Assembly: GCF_002943425.1 (NCBI RefSeq)
Contig: NZ_PTRA01000008.1
Coordinates: 2,501 to 66,500 of the forward strand
Direction of reading: 5' to 3'
Length of the DNA stretch: 64,000 nucleotides
From: Siphonobacter curvatus
GTDB lineage: Bacteria; Bacteroidota; Bacteroidia; Cytophagales; Spirosomataceae
The translations under genes were made by a program, and so were the position numbers. The notes under the pieces are model-generated. The model was given only the letters and a program-made list of their open reading frames with translations, made no database searches and was not told where the DNA came from. Below, one piece after another: positions 33,168-43,500 of the stretch (position 1 is its first letter; each line of letters starts with the position of its first letter).

Positions 33168-35282
33168 ATGAAAAAATTAGTAGTTCTCAGTCTTTGGATA
33201 TGGACGGCCGTGGCCGCTCAGGCTCAGGTTGTCAAACCCTATAGTCTGAAATTTTCCCTGTCGAAAAATGAAGTAAAAGTGGGTGAAACCGTCGATATTC
33301 TCGTCGAAGCCGACGTGAATGAGGGCTGGCATATTTTCTCACCCGATCAGGATCCGGACGTAGGTCCCCTCCCCACGATACTTAAGCTCAAGAAAAATGA
33401 CGCCTACGAAGCCGTGGGTAAACTTCGGACCACGAGCAAGCCCAAGGAAAAAATGGACGAGATTTTCGATGGGAAAGTCCGTTTTTTTGAAGGCAAAGCC
33501 ACCTTTCGCCAGAGTGTCAAGATTTTAAAGGAAGGAGCCAAACTCGAAGGGAACATTGGTGGACAGGTTTGCCAGGACGATGGTTTATGTATCCCCATCA
33601 ATGATGGCGACTTTAATTTGAGCAAACTCAAAGTAATTGCTGCCGCTAACCCTGCTGTCCCGACCGAAACGGCCCCGGCTACCACCGCTACGACGCCCCC
33701 AGCAACCCCTGCTTCGGCTCAGGATACGACGACGGCTACCCCCGCTACTACGGCAATAGCAACGGATACGAATACGGTTGAAAGTGCTGCTCCTGCGGTT
33801 GCTCCTACTAGCGACCCCGCCGCTGACAAACCCGCCAAAGGCGTTTCGTTTGGCGATTTAGTACTGGCCTTTTTAGCCGGATTGGCAGCGGTAGCCATGC
33901 CCTGCGTATACCCCATGATCCCGATGACGGTAGCCATGTTTACCAAACGCGTGGATTCGCGGGCGGAAGGAATTACGAAAGCCCTCTTCTACGGCTTATC
34001 GATCATTCTCATTTTTGCCTTCTTTGGTACGCTGATCTCTGCTCTGTTTGGGAGTGGTTTTACCAACTTCATCAGTACGCACTGGTTACCCAACGTATTC
34101 ATTTTTACGATTTTCGTTCTGTTCTCACTTTCGTTCTTGGGAGCGTTTGAACTGACCTTACCGAGTGCCTTTGTGAATAAAGTAGACGCTCAGGCCGACA
34201 AAGGTGGCTGGGGTGGTATTTTCTTTATGGCCTTTGCTCAGGCTCTGGTTTCGTTCTCCTGTACGGCTCCGATTGTAGGTACGGCGGCCATTCTCGCGGC
34301 GAGTGGTAGTATCTGGGATTCGGCCTTGCTGAACATCAGCTTTGGAACGGCCTTCGCTTTACCTTTCGTAGTGGCTGCGTTTATTCCCAGCTTCCTGAAA
34401 ACCATGCCTAAATCCGGCGGCTGGCTGAACACGCTGAAAGTGCAGTTAGGTTTTCTGGAATTAGCCATTGCGCTGAAATTCCTGAGCGTACCCGATCAGA
34501 CCTACCACTGGGGCCTGTTGAACCGGGAAGTATACCTTTCGCTCTGGATTGTCATTTTCACGCTGATGGGATTGAACCTGATTGGCAAAGTACTGATGTC
34601 GCACGATAGTCCAGTAGATCGGGTTTCGATTCCCCGGGTGTTGTTTGCGATTGTTATTTTCTCGTTTGCGGTCTATCTGGTACCCGGCTTGTTCGGGGCT
34701 CCGCTGAAACCACTTTCGGGTTTGTTACCTCCGGAAACTTCTCAGGAGTTTAACCTGCACCATAATACGCCCACCAGCAGTACACCAGCTTCGGCGGGTA
34801 CACTTCCGGCTGATCGGAAATACGTGAGCTTCTTCAAATTGCCCCACGGACTGGAAGGCTTTTTCGATTATAAAGAAGGCCTCGCCTACGCCAAGCAGGT
34901 GGGCAAACCCATCTTTATTGACTTTACGGGTCACGGTTGCGTAAACTGCCGGAAGATGGAGGAAACCGTCTGGAGTCAACCGGAGGTACTGAAACGGCTC
35001 CGGGAAGATTACATCATTGTTTCGCTCTACGTGGATGACAAAACGGAGCTGCCCGAAAGCGAGCACTACACGTCAAAAGTAGATGGCAAACAGAAAACGA
35101 CTATCGGCGATCAGAACCTGGATTTTGAGATTGCCAAGTACAATTTCAACGCTCAGCCCCTCTACGTACTCATTGATCCGAACAATGATGCACAGCCCCT
35201 GGTAAAAGCTGTCGCCTACGAACCCAATGTGGAAACGTTTGTGAAGTACCTGGATGAAGGGAAAGCGAAATTTCAGAAATAA
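33168..35282 (+). CDS. dsbD: thiol:disulfide interchange protein DsbD
   Basis: Carries electrons from cytosolic thioredoxin across the membrane to periplasmic thiol proteins. 704 residues: signal peptide (1-20); N-terminal DsbD alpha-like domain (about 25-150, with VCQDDGLCIP carrying its Cys pair); Pro/Ala/Thr-rich linker (about 160-220); membrane domain with about eight helices (225-520), with Cys in VAMPCVYPMIP and FSCTAPIVG; and a C-terminal thioredoxin domain with GHGCVNCRK near residue 590. All three cysteine pairs are present. Followed by its own terminator and then an L,D-transpeptidase gene. Confidence 0.95.
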   Translation: MKKLVVLSLWIWTAVAAQAQVVKPYSLKFSLSKNEVKVGETVDILVEADVNEGWHIFSPDQDPDVGPLPTILKLKKNDAYEAVGKLRTTSKPKEKMDEIFDGKVRFFEGKATFRQSVKILKEGAKLEGNIGGQVCQDDGLCIPINDGDFNLSKLKVIAAANPAVPTETAPATTATTPPATPASAQDTTTATPATTAIATDTNTVESAAPAVAPTSDPAADKPAKGVSFGDLVLAFLAGLAAVAMPCVYPMIPMTVAMFTKRVDSRAEGITKALFYGLSIILIFAFFGTLISALFGSGFTNFISTHWLPNVFIFTIFVLFSLSFLGAFELTLPSAFVNKVDAQADKGGWGGIFFMAFAQALVSFSCTAPIVGTAAILAASGSIWDSALLNISFGTAFALPFVVAAFIPSFLKTMPKSGGWLNTLKVQLGFLELAIALKFLSVPDQTYHWGLLNREVYLSLWIVIFTLMGLNLIGKVLMSHDSPVDRVSIPRVLFAIVIFSFAVYLVPGLFGAPLKPLSGLLPPETSQEFNLHHNTPTSSTPASAGTLPADRKYVSFFKLPHGLEGFFDYKEGLAYAKQVGKPIFIDFTGHGCVNCRKMEETVWSQPEVLKRLREDYIIVSLYVDDKTELPESEHYTSKVDGKQKTTIGDQNLDFEIAKYNFNAQPLYVLIDPNNDAQPLVKAVAYEPNVETFVKYLDEGKAKFQK

Positions 35283-35288
35283 TATACG

Positions 35289-35318
35289 GGCCATTCGTCA
35301 CTAGCGAATGGCCTTTTT
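35289..35318 (+). terminator. terminator of dsbD
   Basis: GGCCATTCG/CGAATGGCC arms (35289-35297 and 35305-35313) with a T5C tail, 7 nt past the dsbD stop. Confidence 0.85.
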
Positions 35319-35330
35319 CTTGTGTATTGC

Positions 35331-36032
35331 ATGCGAAAACTCGTTTTTCTATTACAGATCTGGAGCATCACCGTACAGGCCCAAACGCTAGATACGCAGC
35401 AATTGCTCGTTGTAACGACGCCTACGTTGACCAGCGTAACCGGAACATTGCGTACTTACGAATGGAAGCAGATTCAGCACCAATGGAAGCAAGCACGACC
35501 CCCTCAGGCTATTGTCGTAGGAAAAAATGGACTAGCCTGGGATCGTAAACACCCGCTGGCTTCGCCCCCGCATAAACAGGAAAGCGATGAAAAAGCCCCC
35601 GCCGGTATCTTCCGACTGGGTACAGCTTTTGGTACAGAACCCAAACCCGCTGCTCTCCACTGGCCGTATGTGCAAACCAATCGTTCCTGTTTCTGCGTGG
35701 ACGATGCCCGTTCCCGGCATTACAATCAACTCGTTCATACCGATTCCGTACGTAAAGACTGGACATCGGCGGAACGCCTGTTTATCCCTGATTACAAGTA
35801 CGGCCTGGTACTTGCTTACAATACCGATTCACCGCAAGCGGGTGCAGGTTCCTGTATTTTTATGCACCTTTGGGAAAATCCTACGCACGGTACGGCAGGC
35901 TGTACAGCCATGACCGAGACTGATATGCTATCACTTTTACGCTGGCTTGATCCGGCAAAAAAACCGTTATTGATTCAGATGCCGGAGCCGGATTACGACC
36001 GCTTAAAACGTTTATACGCTTTACCCGAATGA
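35331..36032 (+). CDS. L,D-transpeptidase (YkuD) family protein
   Basis: 233 residues from ATG 35331 (MRKLVFLLQIWSITVQAQ), a signal peptide. The catalytic segment FMHLWENPTHGTAGCTAM near residue 190 is the YkuD HxxxxxxxGxxGC motif with the nucleophilic Cys; LGTAFGTEPKP and KAPAGIFRLG also fit. Such enzymes cross-link peptidoglycan or cleave it in the periplasm. The stop overlaps the start of rdgB by 4 nt (ATGA), indicating translational coupling of two functionally unrelated genes. Confidence 0.9.
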   Translation: MRKLVFLLQIWSITVQAQTLDTQQLLVVTTPTLTSVTGTLRTYEWKQIQHQWKQARPPQAIVVGKNGLAWDRKHPLASPPHKQESDEKAPAGIFRLGTAFGTEPKPAALHWPYVQTNRSCFCVDDARSRHYNQLVHTDSVRKDWTSAERLFIPDYKYGLVLAYNTDSPQAGAGSCIFMHLWENPTHGTAGCTAMTETDMLSLLRWLDPAKKPLLIQMPEPDYDRLKRLYALPE

Positions 36033-36607
36033 CTGAAATGAAATTAGTAGTTGCTACCAACAACCGTCATAAGCTCGAAGAAATACAGGCTTTTCTCTCT
36101 CCCTCCATTCAGCTTTTAACCCTGGCTGACATTGGCTGTACCGAGGAATTACCCGAAACCGGTCGTACGCTGGAGGCTAATTCGCTGCAAAAAACCAAGT
36201 ATCTGGCCGATTATTACCAGGTTGATTGCTTCGGCGATGATACCGGACTGGAGATCACAGCCCTTCAAGGCGAACCCGGCGTTGACTCGGCTTTTTACTC
36301 CGGTTCGCGGGATGCTCAGGCTAATATGCAGAAAGTACTGACGCAATTACAGGGCGTTACCGATCGCTCGGCTCGTTTCCGTACGGTGATTACGCTCATC
36401 ATTCAGGAAGAAATCTATCAGTTTGAAGGAATTGTGGAAGGAACCATTCTGGAAGCTCCGCAGGGTGAGCATGGGTTTGGCTACGATCCTATTTTCGTAC
36501 CCGAAGGCTACGACCGCAGTTTCGCCCAAATGAGTGTTGCCGAGAAAAACGCCATCAATCACCGAACTCGGGCGGTTGCGAAGATGGTGGAGTTTTTGAA
36601 TCAGTAG
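36029..36607 (+). CDS. rdgB: non-canonical purine NTP pyrophosphatase RdgB/HAM1
   Basis: Hydrolyses dITP, ITP and XTP to monophosphates to keep deaminated purines out of nucleic acids. 192 residues, normal length. Motifs: ATNNRHKLEEIQAFL near residue 8, CFGDDTGLEITALQGEPGVDSAFYSG near residue 67, and GFGYDPIFVPEGYDRSFAQMSVAEKNAINHRTRA near residue 147. ATG 36029 overlaps the preceding gene by 4 nt; an ATG at 36038 (MKLVVATNN) is an equally good start. Confidence 0.96.
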   Translation: MTEMKLVVATNNRHKLEEIQAFLSPSIQLLTLADIGCTEELPETGRTLEANSLQKTKYLADYYQVDCFGDDTGLEITALQGEPGVDSAFYSGSRDAQANMQKVLTQLQGVTDRSARFRTVITLIIQEEIYQFEGIVEGTILEAPQGEHGFGYDPIFVPEGYDRSFAQMSVAEKNAINHRTRAVAKMVEFLNQ

Positions 36608-36642
36608 CGATTTTCAGTAGTCCTAATCTTAGGTTAGCTCAT

Positions 36643-36680
36643 AACAAAGGCGGCAAGAATAGATTCTTGCCGCCTTTGTT
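36643..36680. terminator. bidirectional terminator (rdgB / MlaD-like gene)
   Basis: Perfect 18-bp arms 36643-36660 and 36663-36680 centred on AG, between convergent genes. Confidence 0.8.
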
Positions 36681-36715
36681 AATACGGATGAAAGGGATAA
36701 GCCGTATTGCTCTAC

Positions 36716-37675
36716 CTACTTTTCTCCATTGCCCAGCGTATCACCCGCGGCCTTATTTTTCTTTTTACCGCCCCCAAATACGGAGAAGTGTACGTACCGT
36801 TTGGGTTGCTGGCGTAAGTCCACCAGCAGTTTATCCAGATCTTTGATAGACTGGTTCATGTTGGTATACAACTGATCGTCCTTCAAAAGCTTTCCTGCCG
36901 TACCCTGACCATTTTGTACACTCTGTAACATCGCCTGCAATTCGGCTACGGTCTGGTTGGCCTTGGCTACCGTCTGACCCAAACGTAATGCATTGAGTGA
37001 ATCGGCAAACGTATTGGCTTTGGCCATAATGGGCTGAATACTTTTCTCCGTCTCAACCAGCTGAGCCGAAAGCCGATTCAAATTCCCCGTGATGGAAGAA
37101 AGATTTTTCCGGTTTTCGTTGAGTGTCGCCCGCAATGCTAAACCCGTCTGATCCACATTGGAAAGCAGTTGATTCAGTACGTCGCCCGTTTGTTTAAAGC
37201 GGGAAACGACTACGTTCAGGTTACGAATCAGCGAATCCGCATCTGTCATGATGGGCAAGGCTTTATCCTGTAACGCCGCCGTCAGACCTGCCTGTTTGGA
37301 CGACTTCAGGGTATCACCAGGAACAATCGCCGTACCCTTGCCAATTTGGAGCTGAATGACTTTTCCACCAATCAATCCATTATCCCCCAAGGCGGCTACG
37401 GTATTGTTCGTCAGCGGAATTTCCTGATCCAGGGTCAAAACCACCAGAATTTTATTATTCCGATCGGTAAGAATGCGGGTTTCCTTTACCCGACCTACGG
37501 CTACACCGTTCAGCATTACCTGATTAGAGGCCGTCAGACCGTCTACACTATCATAGAGAGCGTAAAAATCGCGGGAAGTGGAGAACAAATCGGAACCCTT
37601 TAGAAAGTTAAATCCGAAATATAAAATGACGCCCGAGACGAGGGTCATCAATCCAACCTTAATTTCTTTAGACAT
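36716..37675 (-). CDS. MlaD/MCE domain lipid-transport protein
   Basis: 319 residues from ATG 37675 (MSKEIKVGLMTLVSGVILYFGFNFLKG). One N-terminal membrane anchor (about residues 6-24) is followed by an MCE domain (about 35-115; FYALYDSVDGLTASNQVMLNGVAVGRV) and a long helical coiled-coil tail (about 130-290). This is the architecture of periplasmic MlaD-type hexamers that move phospholipids between membranes. The ATP-binding and permease partners (mlaE, mlaF) are not adjacent in this window. The C-terminus is basic and Gly/Lys-rich. Confidence 0.9.
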   Translation of the reverse strand: MSKEIKVGLMTLVSGVILYFGFNFLKGSDLFSTSRDFYALYDSVDGLTASNQVMLNGVAVGRVKETRILTDRNNKILVVLTLDQEIPLTNNTVAALGDNGLIGGKVIQLQIGKGTAIVPGDTLKSSKQAGLTAALQDKALPIMTDADSLIRNLNVVVSRFKQTGDVLNQLLSNVDQTGLALRATLNENRKNLSSITGNLNRLSAQLVETEKSIQPIMAKANTFADSLNALRLGQTVAKANQTVAELQAMLQSVQNGQGTAGKLLKDDQLYTNMNQSIKDLDKLLVDLRQQPKRYVHFSVFGGGKKKNKAAGDTLGNGEK

Positions 37676-37839
37676 GGCTTTTTTCAATGTTCAGTAAACA
37701 ATAGTCAGGCGTTGTTGAAGGTTCGAACGCTATAAGGCTGACTATTCCGACAGAAAACTCCCAAAAGTAGCCGATAAGCGGGAAATTGCAGAACGTGTTT
37801 ATAAAAACACTGAGCCAGCCGCAAGAAACCCACGGGTAT

Positions 37840-37870
37840 TTGGCAAGCTTAGCTTTCCGGTGTACCTTTG
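37840..37870 (+). promoter_or_regulatory. glyA promoter
   Basis: TTG (37840-37842, within TTTG) and TACCTTTG (37863-37870, exact TAnnTTTG) are 20 nt apart. Transcription should begin near 37877, giving a leader of about 95 nt. Confidence 0.75.
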
Positions 37871-37880
37871 TCTTTCGCTA

Positions 37881-37937
37881 TCCTTCTTGGTTCTCAAGAA
37901 GGACAATTGGCTGACTTTCAGCTAATTTTTTAGCTAA
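37881..37937 (+). promoter_or_regulatory. glyA 5' leader hairpins with alternative pairing
   Basis: Hairpin 1 is TCCTTCTTG/CAAGAAGGA (37881-37903, 9 bp). Hairpin 2 pairs 37905-37914 with 37918-37927 (10 bp with one G-U, 3-nt loop) and runs into a T-run to 37931, a terminator form. A competing stem AGCTAA/TTAGCT (37920-37925 with 37930-37935) would use its 3' arm. The element is small for a ligand-binding riboswitch. Confidence 0.45.
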
Positions 37938-37971
37938 TAGACTCATCTTTTTACAACCAGCTTTTTTGCCC

Positions 37972-39267
37972 ATGTCAACGGTCACCGCTTCCCGCATTGA
38001 ACGCGACACCCAACTTTTCGATCTCATTGAGAAAGAAGCTCATCGCCAGGAATACGGCATCGAACTGATTGCTTCCGAAAACTTTACCTCTAAGCAGGTG
38101 ATGGAAGCTCAGGGAAGTGTTCTGACGAATAAATACGCTGAAGGTCTGCCCGGTAAACGTTACTACGGCGGATGCGAAGTCGTTGATCAGGTTGAACAAC
38201 TCGCTATTGATCGGGCGAAAGAATTGTTCGGAGCTAGCTGGGCGAACGTACAACCGCACTCCGGAGCACAGGCGAACGCTGCTGTTTTCCTTTCGTTCCT
38301 GAATCCCGGTGATAAAATTTTAGGCTTTAGCCTGGCCCACGGTGGTCACCTTTCGCACGGTTCGCCGGTTAACTTTTCCGGAAAATATTTCCAGCCCTTC
38401 TTCTACGGTGTAGAACAGGAGACGGGTCTGATTGACTGGGATAAAGTAGAAGAAATTGCATTACGGGAACGTCCCCGTCTGTTGATTTGCGGAGCTTCGG
38501 CGTACTCGCGTGATTGGGATTACGTTCGTCTGCGAGCCATTGCCGATCAGATTGGTGCTTTATTGCTGGCTGATATTTCGCACCCCTCGGCCCTGATTGC
38601 CAAAGGCCTGCTGAACAATCCGATGGACCATTGCCACATCGTAACGACGACGACGCACAAAACGCTGCGTGGTCCCCGGGGTGGTCTGATTCTGGTTGGA
38701 AAAGATTTCGAAAATCCCTTCGGTATCAAGTCGCCCAAAGGTGAACTTCGTACGATGACGAGTCTGCTGGATTCAGCGGTATTCCCTGGTACGCAGGGTG
38801 GTCCGCTGGAACACGTAATCGCAGCAAAAGCCGTAGCCTTTGGTGAAGCTTTGACGGAAGAATTCGGCGAATACGCTCTTCAAGTAAAGAAAAACGCTCA
38901 GGTGATGGCTCAGGCTTTCATCGATAAAGGATACCAAATTAGCTCCGGCGGCACGGACAACCACCTCATGCTGATTGACCTGCGTCCGAAAGGCTGGACA
39001 GGTAAGCTGGCCGAAAACACGCTGATCAAAGCTGACATTACGGTTAACAAAAACATGGTCCCCTTCGACGACAAGTCACCCTTCGTAACTTCCGGTATGC
39101 GGGTAGGTACGGCGGCTATGACGACGCGTGGTCTGAAAGAAAATGATATGCTGCAAATTGTGGAGTGGATCGATGACGTACTCACTCATAATGACAACGA
39201 CAGCTATCTGGCCGAAGTGAAGAAAAAAGTAAACGCTTGGACGGAAAACTTCCCGCTGTACCGTTAA
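37972..39267 (+). CDS. glyA: serine hydroxymethyltransferase GlyA
   Basis: PLP enzyme interconverting serine and glycine and loading 5,10-methylene-THF, the main one-carbon source. 431 residues from ATG 37972 ([19 protein letters not shown]). Signature parts: [11 protein letters not shown] near residue 32, the PLP lysine in [15 protein letters not shown] near residue 226, and the [15 protein letters not shown] segment near residue 55. Length is typical. Preceded by a consensus promoter and a hairpin-bearing leader. Works with gcvT in the same window. Confidence 0.98.
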   Translation: MSTVTASRIERDTQLFDLIEKEAHRQEYGIELIASENFTSKQVMEAQGSVLTNKYAEGLPGKRYYGGCEVVDQVEQLAIDRAKELFGASWANVQPHSGAQANAAVFLSFLNPGDKILGFSLAHGGHLSHGSPVNFSGKYFQPFFYGVEQETGLIDWDKVEEIALRERPRLLICGASAYSRDWDYVRLRAIADQIGALLLADISHPSALIAKGLLNNPMDHCHIVTTTTHKTLRGPRGGLILVGKDFENPFGIKSPKGELRTMTSLLDSAVFPGTQGGPLEHVIAAKAVAFGEALTEEFGEYALQVKKNAQVMAQAFIDKGYQISSGGTDNHLMLIDLRPKGWTGKLAENTLIKADITVNKNMVPFDDKSPFVTSGMRVGTAAMTTRGLKENDMLQIVEWIDDVLTHNDNDSYLAEVKKKVNAWTENFPLYR

Positions 39268-39283
39268 AATCAGCTTACGTGTG

Positions 39284-39348
39284 AAGATCGTTTGAAACAG
39301 TTGAGAAGGCTTTGAAGTTTCTTCAAACAAACTGCTTCAAACGATCTT
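39284..39348. repeat. 65-bp cruciform-like inverted repeat
   Basis: Arms 39284-39302 and 39330-39348 pair at 18 of 19 positions. The 27-nt centre contains its own hairpin, TTTGAAG/CTTCAAA (39311-39317 with 39321-39327). The hexamer TTTGAA or its complement occurs four times. No T-run follows, so it is not a standard terminator, although it sits 16 nt after the glyA stop. Confidence 0.65.
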
Positions 39349-39429
39349 TACGTTTATAGAGGTGGTCCGTTTTGCGTAACCATACGAACCTGTTTACATT
39401 TGATCATTACACCTACTAACGAAGATACA

Positions 39430-40320
39430 ATGCCTCTGGATCAACACTGGGACGAACAAGAGGAAGAAGGCGGCGGCGAAATGACCTTCATTGAACATTT
39501 GGAGGAACTTCGCTGGCACATCATCCGGGCACTCGCAGCAATTATCATTTTTACCGTTTTAGCTTTCGTTTTTAAAACCGAACTGTGGAATGGCGTTATT
39601 CTAGCTCCCAGTCGCCCCGATTTCTGGACTTACCGTAAACTTTGTGAATTCGCCGAAGTAGTAAGTGCTCCTGATTTATGCGTCAAAAAAATTGACTTTA
39701 TCCTGATTAACCGGGAGATGACGGGTCAGTTTATGATGGCTATTACGTATTCCTTTTTCATTGGTTTATCGCTGGCTTTTCCGTACGCCTTTTGGGAACT
39801 CTGGCGATTCATCAGACCCGGTTTACGCGACGTCGAAGTCAGTGCCTCGCGTGGAGCCGTATTCTGGGTAACCTTCCTGTTTTTCTGCGGTGTACTTTTT
39901 GGCTATTACGTAGTCAGTCCGCTGGCAATCAACTTCCTGGCTGACTTTAAGATCGACGAATCCATTGAAAACCAGGTGGATATTTCCTCGTACGTGAGCT
40001 TACTTGTGATGATGGTATTGGCCTGCGGACTCACGTTCCAATTGCCGATGATCATCTTCGTACTCTCGCAAGTAGGCGTAATGACGCCCAAATTCATGCG
40101 GGAATACCGGAAGCACGCGTTCATCGTGATTCTGATTATCGCAGCAATTATTACGCCCTCGCCGGATATCTTTAGCCAGTTGCTGGTAACGGCTCCACTG
40201 CTCCTGCTCTACGAAATCAGTATTTTCGTTTCGGCTCGGGTCAATAACAAGCGGGAAAAAGCTCGGTTAGCCAGCGAAATTGCCGAAGAAAACGAGATGC
40301 GTTTCCGTAACAATCAATAA
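39430..40320 (+). CDS. tatC: Sec-independent translocase TatC
   Basis: Core subunit of the twin-arginine export system, which recognises the RR signal. 296 residues from ATG 39430 (MPLDQHWDEQEEEGGGEMTFIEHLEELRWHI). The conserved N-terminal FIEHLEELRW (about residue 21) and six membrane helices are present, with FRLxxP-equivalent region ISYSFFIGLSLAFPYAFWELWRFIRPGL. Two Tat-signal proteins are encoded at 4.8-7.2 kb. tatA/tatB are not adjacent. An in-frame TTG at 39400 is a less likely start. Confidence 0.95.
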   Translation: MPLDQHWDEQEEEGGGEMTFIEHLEELRWHIIRALAAIIIFTVLAFVFKTELWNGVILAPSRPDFWTYRKLCEFAEVVSAPDLCVKKIDFILINREMTGQFMMAITYSFFIGLSLAFPYAFWELWRFIRPGLRDVEVSASRGAVFWVTFLFFCGVLFGYYVVSPLAINFLADFKIDESIENQVDISSYVSLLVMMVLACGLTFQLPMIIFVLSQVGVMTPKFMREYRKHAFIVILIIAAIITPSPDIFSQLLVTAPLLLLYEISIFVSARVNNKREKARLASEIAEENEMRFRNNQ

Positions 40321-40330
40321 GGTATTCTCA

Positions 40331-40376
40331 TACATAAAAAAAGCCTTCGATGTAGGTCGAAGGCTTTTTTTATGTA
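40331..40376 (+). terminator. terminator of tatC
   Basis: Perfect 20-bp arms 40331-40350 and 40357-40376, 6-nt loop, seven T residues within the 3' arm. Confidence 0.9.
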
Positions 40377-40537
40377 TTTTATTGGATACGTTTTTTAGGA
40401 TCTCTAAACGATAACCCTCTACCCCACTTTACCTTTTTCCACCCACGAGTCTTATCCACATCCGCTTGCTCATCACCTTACGCAACGCCCGCTGATTGAA
40501 CGGCGTATTCATAGTAGAACCGACTTCCTGACCGGAT

Positions 40538-43500
40538 ATGAAAAAACTTGTATTGCTTGGCTTAAGCTTCTTTGCCTTACCCTGGGTATGGGCTCAGAAG
40601 CCCATTTCTTTATATACGAATACCACCACCAAACAACTCGAAAAATCCGCTCGTCAGGTAGCGGATGCGGAACAACAGTCGTATACCAAAGCCCTAAGCT
40701 TCGCTCAGAAACGGGGCTGGTTCATCGAGCGAATGTACGCCAATGGTCGACGCGTGAAATTGCAGGGACTGGATGCGCTGGGAGAACCCATCTACTTGAG
40801 TACCTTTTCAAACGTAGTTGCTGCCGCCACTACGCGTACCAATACACTGCAAACGGGCGGAAGTCTGGGCCTTAACCTGACTGGCGGTAGCAGTCGGATG
40901 AGTGGACGTCTGGGTATCTGGGATGGTGGTGCCGTGCGTTCAGATCACGTAGAACTAGCCGGGAGAGTAACCCAGGTAGATAACGCAACAACGGCCAATG
41001 CTCACGCTACTCACGTATCGGGTACGATGATCGCTTCGGGTGTGAATCCGGCGGCGAAGGGAATGGCGACGGGGGCTTCGCTACGAGCCTGGGACTTTAC
41101 CAATGATCTTTCAGAAATTACGGGGGCCGCCTCGGGTCTGCTTATCTCCAACCACTCCTACGGACAACTGGCGGGTTGGGATCTGGACGAAGACGGTACA
41201 ACTTGGCGTTGGTACGGTAGCGACGCCGTCAGCGAAACGGAAGATTACAAGTTCGGTTACTACGATTCGAAAGCCCAGTCGCTCGACAAGCTGGCCGTTA
41301 ATACTCCGAATTACCTCATCTGTTTTTCAGCCGGAAATTCACGGGATGCCGCAGGCGTCAATAAACCCGTCGATGGAGCTTCGTACAACCTAGGTTCGGG
41401 TTCGACCACCAGTACGAAAGTACGCAAGAGCAATGGAGCATTCGATAATATTCCGACGTATAGTACGGCTAAGAATATTCTCACCGTCGGAGCCGTAGGT
41501 GGTCTTCCCAATGGCATCAATCAGGCTTCCGATATTCAACAGGCTTCGTTTAGTAGCTCCGGTCCTACCGATGATGGCCGTATTAAACCCGATATTATGG
41601 GCGATGGCGTAGGTCTGCTCTCCTCCACTTCCACGGCAACCGATGCCTATACAACCTTATCCGGTACGTCGATGGCTTCGCCCAACGTATCGGGTAGTCT
41701 GTTTTTATTGCAGGAATTATACGGGCAACTCAATGATAATCAGTTCATGCGTTCATCGACGCTAAAAGGGCTGGTTATTCATACGGCTGAAGACGCCGGA
41801 AATCCTGGTCCGGATTATAGTTTTGGTTGGGGATTACTCAATGCAGAAAAGGCCGCGATGGTACTGCTAAATACGGATAAAAGCCATTCGGTAGCGGAAC
41901 GTCAGCTCACTTCCGGCCAAACGTATACGCAGCAGGTAATCGCCTCGGGTCGTGGTCCACTAACCGTTACCATTACCTGGATTGACCCCGAAGCTACGCC
42001 AGTCGCCATCGGTCCATCGGCTTTAAATAGTCGTACACCCCGGCTGGTCAATGATTTAGATATTCGGATTTCCGATGGTACGACCACTTACCAGCCCTAT
42101 ATACTCGATCCCAATAACCCTACGCAGGCAGCTACTACGGGCGACAATATTCTGGATAATGTGGAGAAAATCTACATCGCCAATCCCGTTCCCGGTCGGA
42201 TCTATACCGTAACAGTCACGCATAAAAACAATTTGCAGGGCGGTACCCAGGCGTATAGCCTATTGATGAGTGGCATGGGTGGTACTGCCTATTGTTCGGC
42301 TCTGGCGACTACTACCAACGTTAGTAAAATCAGTAAGGTTGTTTTCGGAAACTTCAGCCGTAACCTGCCCGATGGCTGTGGTAGTAATCAGGTCTACACG
42401 GATCAGGTCGCTGAAATTTCAGTGGGACAAACTCTTACGTATGAAATTTCGGTAGCCAACTGCAATGGCCAAAACACGCAGAAAACGATTCGGATGTTTG
42501 CGGACTGGAATCTCGACGGCGATTTTGACGATAACAATGAAACACTGGCAACGTCTGCTACCTTAACCAGTGGAGGTGTATTCAACGGTTCCCTCACGAT
42601 TCCGTCTACGGTTCGTGTAGGACAACTTATTCCGCTACGCATCATTAGCCGGGAAGGCACCACCGCCCCTACGGCCTGCGGCAATTATACGGCCGGCCAA
42701 ACGCAGGAATACCAGCTCAAAGTAGTAAAACCCGCCCGGGACGCGGGCGTAACGGCGTTACTTTCTCCGGAAAATAATTTTTGCCCGAATGGCGGTATCG
42801 CTCTTCAGGTAGCGGTGCAGAACTTTGGTACCGAAGCTCAAGCGAACGTACCCGTTACGGCACAGATCAGTGATGGCACTACGGTCGTTGCTACGTTGCG
42901 GGGACAGGTTAGTCTCAATGCTTTTCAACAAAAAAATGTCTGGCTTACCAGCGACTTTACGGCTACAGCCAATAAAAGCTATACGATTATAGTACGTACG
43001 GAATTGGAAGGAGATCAGCTGAATACCAACAATGCCCTTACCCAAACCCGTACGACCGCGGCCGTCATCGCTCCACAAGCGACGGCTCAAACGTGCGGTA
43101 CTGATGGGAAAGTGACGCTTCGGAATACAGCCACGGGTACGGCCTTCTGGTATGATGCTCCCAGCGGCGGTAATCTAATCGCCATTGGAAATGCTACTTC
43201 ACTGGAACAGAAACCCGCGTCCGGAACGGTATATGTAAGCCTGAACGAATTTAGAAGTAAGATAGGACCCGCGACTAAATCGGTTTTTGCGGGAGGTGGA
43301 TATAACCAGTTTTCACCCGCCCTAACGGTACGGGCGGAGGTTCCGGTTGTGCTGGAAAGTGCCCGACTGTACATTGGCAACTCCGGGAAAATTACGTTTA
43401 CAGCCGTCAATGCGGCCGGAAGGAATGTCTCTAGCGTGACTTTGGATGTGACGGCTACCCGAAATCCAGCCGCCGCCGGAGCCACTACTGACGATCCTAA

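Noticed and set aside
37888-37925. Twelve-codon leader peptide in the glyA 5' region starting at TTG
   Set aside because: Rare start codon, no enrichment of glycine or serine codons, and it runs through the hairpin arms; looks like chance.
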